Virus record (IMG/VR): IMGVR_UViG_3300032322_001673
Coordinates: 1-58,958 of that record
Strand: one strand, 5' to 3'
Source of the DNA: a virus
DNA length: 58,958 bases
In this document: positions 45,701-54,700 of the stretch, piece after piece
How the letters are laid out: the number at the start of each line of letters is the position of its first letter
How positions within the stretch are numbered: position 1 is the first letter of the stretch
The notes under the pieces: model-generated
Database searches by the model: none
What the model saw: the letters and a program-made list of their open reading frames with translations, nothing else
Told to the model about the DNA's origin: nothing
Made by a program: the position numbers and the translations under genes

Positions 45701-48700
45701 GTGGTGTTGTCGCCTAAAATTCCGGTAGTATTTCCTCCCCATGCCCATAGTGTACCATCTGTTCTGACTGCAAAGCTATTGTTTGTTGCTGCACCAATAA
45801 ACGTATATCTACTATTACCAATAACAACTGGACTTGATTTAGTTACTGTGGTCCCATCACCTAGTTGTCCACTTGTATTAGAACCCCAAGCAAATAATAT
45901 ACCATCACTACGAATTCCTAATGTGTGTGCTGAGCCTGGTGCAATTTGTGTCCATGATGTAGGTGATTCAGTATTAGTTAATATTACACTGTTTACATCA
46001 CCCCATGTCCATAAGTTTAAATTACTTGAAATAGCAAGTGCATGGTTCGCACCTATACTTAATTGCGTAAAGCTAGTTGTACCACTAATTAATACTGGAC
46101 TTGATTTAGCTAAGGTAGTACCATCACCTAGTTGATACAATGTGTTTTGACCCCATGACCACATTGAATTATTATTACGTAATGCAATAGTATAAGATAA
46201 ACCTGAACTTACCGTAGTCCAGCTATTTGCAATTGAGCCTACTAATACAGGACTACTCCTATTAATTGTAGTACCGTCACCTAATTGACCTGTGTTATTG
46301 CTACCAAACGTAAATAGTCTACCATCACTAAATGTTAATGCAGTGTGTAATTCACCTGCTGATAGTGTGTTTGTAGCAGGAGCAATTAATGTATTTCCTG
46401 TTGTTAATGCTAATACTACAGTTTGTGATCCGAACAGTGGTGTAAATGGTCCTCTGTATGGTACCATACCTGTAGGGAATAAAGCGGTTGTGTATAGTGC
46501 TGTACCATTTATAATTCTTACGTTGTTTAAATTTTGGTTAGCTCCTGCAGCTCCTCCACCATCACCTGAAGCATATATTAATGGATTAGTTGCATCCCCT
46601 ACATTACCTGAATAAATGGCAATTGATTGTACACTACCATTGACCCAAAGATTCATGTTTGAACCTGATCTTGTTACTGCAATATGATACCATGTGTTTA
46701 CTGCTATAATGCTAGCTATAGAAAGAGTAGGCACTCCTCCAGATCCAATGAATTCTAGTTGTGCCGGTGATGCTATTGTTGTACGGAATCTCCATCCTGT
46801 TGTTCCTGTTAATCTTAACGAATCATTTACTGCTCCATTATTCGTTGATCGGAACCACATTTCAATTGTAAAGTCCCCTGTCATTAATAGATTTGCATTT
46901 GCTGGTGTTGATGCGAATCCACTGTTAGGTGTGCTTACAGTGCTTAATGCAATAGCTCCAGGGTACAATGTATTATCTGTTACAAATGAAACAAAGGCAT
47001 TAACTGTTGCAGTTGATTGTGATATTTGTTCCACAAAATTAGTAGGTGCAGTTAATGAAGAAACTAACGTTGGATTACTACGATTTATCGTATCATTTAA
47101 TCCAAGTTGTCCTGAACTATTCAAGCCCCAAGTATAAATTCTACCATCACTATTTCTTGCGACACTATGACTACCACCTGCAGTAACATTTGTCCAACTA
47201 CCATACCATGACCCTGGTATACCAAATACACCTGCTACTAGTGTTGGACTTGAACGGTTGACTGCAGAGTTATCTCCTAGTTGCCCTACTGCATTACTTC
47301 CCCATGCATATAATAATCCATCACTACGTATAGCTAGTACATGTGCTACAGAACCTTCACCAACACTAATTTGTGTCCAACTAAATGTTTCTGTGCTTAA
47401 GTTAGTGACTGCACCTGGACCCCATAGATATAGTCTTCCCGAAGTATCTCTTGCTCCTGCATGACTCCAACCTGCACTTACTGTAGCCCAACTTACGTTA
47501 GGTGCAATTTGAACGGGCATTGATCTATTAATTGCATTTGTGTTACCTAATTGGAATCCACTGTTCAGTCCCCATGCATATAATCTACCATTTGAATCAA
47601 CTGCTGTTGCAAAACTGTTGCCACCTGCTATAGATACAAAACTTCCCCCACCGTTCGCTGTTATAATGATAGGACTACTTCTATTAATTGTAGAATTATT
47701 TCCTAATTGTCCTGCTGTATTTTGACCCCACATATAAAGTATGCCGGTATTTGTAAGTGCCATACCAAATTGGAATCCTGATGCTACAGCAGTAATTCCA
47801 GCACCTGTGATTGCACTTATGTTAGCGCCTGAACTTTGTGTTGTTGCTAATGGTCTTGATGGTACTGTGAATCCTATTCCTGTGTATACAGCAACACCTG
47901 AAACAATTCTTAAATCTGAAATAAATCCATTGAAGAAACTAGCCGCACTTAAATTACTTGCAATTCCTATAAACAAATCACCCGTAGTACTTGACATTGG
48001 GTTAATGTCTGTAGTGCTTGTAGATAGTGATCCATTAATATATATTCTTACTAAGTTAGCAGAAGTTTTAACAAACGCTAAGTGTGTCCAAGCTCCGGTA
48101 CTGATTGATAAGGCTGGGGTTTCTGCTAATATACCTGAAGCAGTTCCAGTAAATCCATAACGCCAAGATACACTAGCGTTTTGTTGAACAGAGAAGGCCC
48201 ATGTTGATGTTGCCGTTACTCCATAGTTCCAGTTTCTAGAAGCAATTACAAATTGATTTTGTACGGCACCTGTTGTTCCAGTAGGTATAGAATTTAAATA
48301 TATCCAACATTCAAATGTCCAGTTCGTTGATGCAGGTATACTGAATAAATCTAATCCACTAAGTGGTACTTGTAAATATCCATTTCCTGTAAATGAAACT
48401 GCATATCCTGCATAACTTCCTATATCACGTGTGATTGTAGGAATTGTACCCCCTGCAGTGCTTATAGTATTGATACCAACGGTATCTATGAAAGCTGCTT
48501 GTTGTAATCCTAAGAATTTTGTTCCGCCTGAGAACAATACTGTAGGATTTGATCTATTGATAGTAGTGTTATCACCTACTGATCCTAAATTGTTTTGACC
48601 CCAACCGTATAAATTACCTATGCTATCTATTGCATATGCGTTACTTGTTTGTACGCTAATCTGTGACCAACTAACTGAACTTTGCGCTGGGCCAACTAAT

Positions 48701-51700
48701 ACAGGACTTGATCTATTAATTGCATCGTTTGATCCCAATTGACCTGAACTATTTAATCCCCATGCAAATAATCTGCCATCACTTCTAATTGCCATCGCAG
48801 AACTGTCTGTATATGCAACTTGAGTCCAACTGTTTGGATCAATTAATATATTAAGGTCTCTACCCCACAACCAAAGCTTGTTATTTGTATCAATAGCAGC
48901 AGAATTGAATTCCCCTCCCACAACTGAAGTAAAGCTTGCACTTGCAGTTATGAGTACCGGACTTGATCTGTTAATTGTAGTGTTGTTTCCTAATTGAAAA
49001 CTTGTGTTTAATCCCCAACCAAACAAATTATTTCTACTATTAATAGCTAAAGTATAGAAATATGCCGATGATACTGAATTCCAGCTACCTGCTATTTGTA
49101 CCGGACTTGATTTGCTAATAGTTGTGCCATCACCAAGTTGACCCTGATCATTTCTTCCCCAAACATATAAGAAATTATTTCTAATAGCTGCAAGATTAAA
49201 TTCACTTGCACTTATCGAACTCCAACTATTTGTGTCTAATTGCGTTGGGCTACTTCTACTAATGACATCATTAAAACCAAGTTGTCCATCGCTATTGCGT
49301 CCCCAAACAAAAATATTACCACCTAATCGTATTGCTGCAACAAATTCAGTTCCTACATTTACACTAGTCCAACTACTAGTACTAACAAGAACAGGACTTG
49401 ATCGTGAAATTACATCACTTACTCCTAATTGACCTATAGTACCTAAACCCCATGTCCAAAGTGAACCATCGCTACGTATCGCAGCAGTAAAACTTCCTCT
49501 ACCACCATTACTAACTTGACTCCATGAGAATGGTGTTACGTTGTTTATGTTTAATGAAGGGCCGGCTCCCCAACCAAATAATGCACCATCACTGCGAATT
49601 GCTAAACTATGGCTTGCACCAGAACTTACTTTAGTCCAGCTTCCTGATGCAATAACAACAGGACTAAATTTGTTTACCGTTGTAGTATCTCCTACCTGTC
49701 TATTATTGTTCCAGCCCCAACCATATAATTGACCTGCACTATCAATACCTGAGCTAAATGAAATTCCTGCATCAACTTGACTCCAACTGCTACTAGCTAC
49801 CTGTACAGGACTCCAACGATTCATATCAGGTATATTACCAACTAAAACAGGACTTGACCTATTAATTGCATCATTATATCCCATTTGTCCGCTTGCATTT
49901 GCTCCCCATGCCCATAAGGTGCCATCTGATTGTCTAGCGACCACATGACTTTGACCTGCACCTACTTGTGACCAAGAATTACCTAGTGTTACTGAATTTG
50001 TGTCTGTCAATAACAACAATGATGTTTGTCCTGCAGTGATAGCACTTATATTAACCCCTGCACTTTGTGTTGCTGTTAATGGGCTAGTTGGTACTGTGAA
50101 GTTGCCTGTGTATACAGCTACTCCTCTTACTACCCTTACATTTGATACATATCCAGAAAGGAAAACAGTAGCGGGGTTTGTGGCATCTGCCCCTAAAAGT
50201 GGTCTGTTTGCACCATTATTATAATTATTTGGATCAGTGTATGTACTGCCTGCTTGTGTTCCATTTATATACATTCTTGTTGAGGTTGAACTTTTTACAA
50301 CGGCAACATGATACCATGTATTAACAGAAACGGTTGATGAATTTATAGCATCTACAACATTTACAAAATACGTAATTGAAACTGTAGCTAATCTAAAATA
50401 GATAGTTGGGAAAGGTCCGTTACTTCCAGCTGGTCTTTGGTCATAAATATTTTGGTTAGCAGAGACACTCCTTAAATATACCCATAGTTCAATGGTAAAA
50501 TCGCCTGTACCAAAAATAAAATTACCTGATGTCGCTGCAGTGTTTAAAGTATCAATTCCCGAAAATAATGCTGATACTGTATTTGCAAATGGTATTATTG
50601 AAGTTGTAACAGCTAGGGTCGAAGTTGCAGCCATTGGTAATAAATTTGTACCACCGTCTGTTACTGTTAAACTTCTGACTTGTGTTGGTCTTGATCTATC
50701 AATTGTCTCACCGTTACCTAGTTGTCCTAAATTATTTTGTCCCCATGCCCAAAGAGTTGAATCTGTTGCTATCGCTGTTGCAAAAACTCCGCCTGCTGAA
50801 ATTGTTGTCCAACTAATTAGCCCTACTGTTGATACTAATGTTGCATTACTACGGTTTATACTTGTATTATTACCTAATTGACCATTAGAATTAATACCCC
50901 AACCATATGCTAAACCGTTAGTTAAGCGTGCCATTGTGAAATCAAGTCCAGCTGAGACAATAGTCCAAGATGAAACATCAAAAGGTGTGGCTAATAGCGT
51001 AGGATTTGATCTATTAATAATTGTGTTATTACCTAATTGTCCACTTGTGTTAAGGCCCCATGCATATGCTGTACCTGTTGTTGTAATGCCAGCTGTATGT
51101 GAATACCCTGCGGTCACCGCACTCCAACTTCCTGCAATTGTTGTTATCTGTACAGGAGTTGATCTATTAATTGTAGAGTTGATGCCTAAAATGCCATTAG
51201 TATTATTACCCCAAGCGTATAATTTTCCAGTCTCAGTGATTCCCACGCTGTGTGTAACACCTGCTGATACAACTGTCCAACTTTCTGATATAGATGTTAC
51301 CTGTACAGGAGATCCAGTGTTTGTTGTATTATTAACTCCTAGTTGACCGCTTGTACCTAAGCCCCATGCCCATAGTGTACCATCATTTCTAATTGCTAAT
51401 GTGTGAAATCTACCTGTTGAAATACTAGTCCAACTACTTGTTCCAATTTGTACAGGGCTACTACGTGCTAATATATCACCAGTTCCTATTTGACCTTGAT
51501 CATTATCTCCCCAAATGAATAGTATACCATCATTACGTATTCCATTAGAATTAAAAGAACTACTATTAGTGGTAATTAAAGTAAATGATTGCGCAGTGTT
51601 TAATCTTCCTGCTTGACCTACGTTATTAACACCCCAACTCCACAATGAACCATCTGTTCTTGTTGCTAGTGCGTGTGTATCACCTGCTGATACAGTAACC

Positions 51701-54700
51701 CAACTGTTACCTAATATAGTTGCAGGAGATGTAAGCACTAGTAATGATGTTTGTCCTGAAGTAATTGCACTAATATTATATCCTGCACTTTGTGTTGCTG
51801 TTAAATTAGTTGTAGGTGGGAAAAACTCTCCAGTGTAAACAACTACACCTTTTACTATACGTACATTAGATACATAACCATTAAACGTTGTACCCTGCAC
51901 TGCGCCTATATTAACTTCAAATCTGTTGTCTGCTTGCGGTGTGCCTACTTTTGCTGCAGTAGCAACTAAAACTCCATTATGATATAAGCGTATTATACCA
52001 GTGGAATTGGTATGTGTCATTGCAATATGATGCCAGTTGTTTATATTACAACTACCACCTTGTGCTACAGTTACGGCTCCGCCGTTGAAATAATAAAAAT
52101 AAACATTACCATTAGTGTTAACACCAAACGCCCAATATGTACTAGTTGACCATGCTAATCCATGACTTAATACTAGTGGGGTTGAGTTACTCGGACTTAC
52201 AGCCAACACCAATGGATAAATCCAACATTCCATTGTGTAGTCAGCATCGTACCAAACTGCCATGTTTGCGTTATATGGCATTTCCATACCCCAAGTTAAA
52301 CCTGGTGCACAAAACGCACTTACACTATTTGCAAATGGTACAATTGTTCTTTCTATATTCTGTCCATATGCTCTAATTTGATTGTTAAAAGTACTTTGAT
52401 CTTGTATTGTATAACCTATTTGTGTTGGTAATGATTTACTAACGTTAAAATTATCACCTGTTTGGAATGATGTGTTTAACCCCCAACCGTATAATCTATT
52501 ATTAGAATCAATAGCCAGTGAAAAATTATTACCTGCACTTACTTGACTCCAGCTACTACTGCTGACTAGTGTAGGACTATTTCTGTCTACAGCATTGCCT
52601 AATCCTAATTGACCTGAACTATTTAAGCCCCATGCAAAAAGTGAGCCATCACTACGAATAGCTAGTGTATGACTGAATCCTGTGCTAACTTGACTCCAAC
52701 TTTGCGGTAATGTCACTAATCCTATTGCTGTGCTATTACCCCATGTCCACAATGTTGTATCACTACGTATTGCTAATACGTGATCAAATTCTGCTGCTAC
52801 TGCTAGCCAACTACTTGCATTTAATTGTATAGGACTACTACGATTAATTGTATCATTTTGACCTAACTGTCCACTTGTGTTTAATCCCCAACCATACAAT
52901 AAATTATTTAAATCAATGGCTACACTAAAACTACTAGCTGCTTCTACAGTAGTCCAGCTACTACTACCAACTTGCGCTGGGCTATAATTTTGTGCTGTTA
53001 CTCTAGCTCCTACTTGTACTGGACTTGAGAAAACAGTTGTTACTAAGCCTACATTGTCAGGTCCCCAAACTAATCCAGCATAGTTTGAAGTTATTGTTGA
53101 TGCAGGACCAACTCTTGTGTAGTTTGTTGCGGCTCCTATTTGTATCGGCACTGAGGCAGCGTTAAAGTTTGCAAAATTTATATTTTGAGCAATTAAACCA
53201 TTGTTATTGGTTCCCCATACCCATAATGCGCCGGTTGTTGTAATACCGTAACTTGAATCACTATGTGTTGCAACCTGTGACCAGCTATTTGTTCCTATTT
53301 GTACTGGGTTTGAAATATTATTTCCCGAAGGCGGTGTTCCATTGCCCCATGGAGCTCCCCAACCAAATGCTGCACGATCTGTTGTTCTGATTGCTATTAA
53401 ATGACTCGCACCTGAACTCACTGTTGTCCAACTAGTTGTATTAAATGGAGATGCTAACAATACAGGGTTACTGCGGTTAACACCAGGTTGACTATTACCT
53501 AACTGTCCTATATTATTTCTACCCCACGTGTACATTATGGAGTCAGTGCGTAATGCAGCCATATGGCTATAACCAACACTTACTAAAGTCCAACTACTTG
53601 CATTGAACGGTGATGCTAATAGTACAGGGCTTGATTTGTTTATGGTAGTATTATCACCTAATTGCCCACTTGAATTATTACCCCATGTGAATAATATATT
53701 ACTTGAATTTAATGCTGCTGTGTTGCTTAACTGTGTGCTAACTTGATTCCAACTACCAGTGACTTGTACAGGACTACTACGGTTAATAGTATCATTCTGA
53801 CCTAGTTGACCATTACTATTATCACCCCACATCCAGAGTGTTCTATCTGTTTTAATCGCAGCTTTTGCGAAAGTAGATTGATATATTGGTGCAATACTAG
53901 CCCATTCATTTGTACCTATTTGTACAGGACTTGATCTAAAAATTGTTGTTCCGTCACCTGGATTACTTCCCCAACTCCATAGCGTACCGTCTGCTCTTAA
54001 TGCAAGGCCTCCTGCAATAGCTACATAAGATGGATTAACATCTGCTATTCCATTTTGTCCAAATGTGTTATTACCCCAACCAAACAATCTACCTACTGCA
54101 TCAATACCTAATGTTTGATCGACACCGTTACTAATTAATGTCCAACTACTTGCGCCTATTTGTACAGGGCTTGATTTATTAATACTTGTACCATCACCTA
54201 ATTGACCACTAGAATTAAAGCCCCACGCATATAGTAAATTATTGTTATTAGTTGCGAATGATGCACTATTACCTGCAAATACACTAGTCCAACCTGAGCC
54301 GGCAATGTTTACCGGACTATTTTTTAATGTGACCGTCAAATCTCCAACCTGTCCCTGAGCATTTGCACCCCAAGCCCACAATGTATTGTCAGATTTAATT
54401 GCAAGTGTGTTTTGAGCACCTGCACTTATTGTAGTCCATGATTGAACTTCTGTTACAAGGCCAATCGCATTAAAATTACCCCATGTCCAAAGTGTATTAT
54501 CACTGCGTATAGCTAAGACATGATCTAGCCCTGTGCTAAGAGTTAGCCAGCTACCTGAAGCAGTTTGAATTGGACTACTTCTACTTGTTATAGTAGAGAT
54601 ACCCATTTGACCTGATGTGCCTAATCCCCAGGCCCATAATGTTCCGTCACTTCGTTTAGCTACAAAGAATCTATCTCCTGCATCAACTTGACTCCAACTT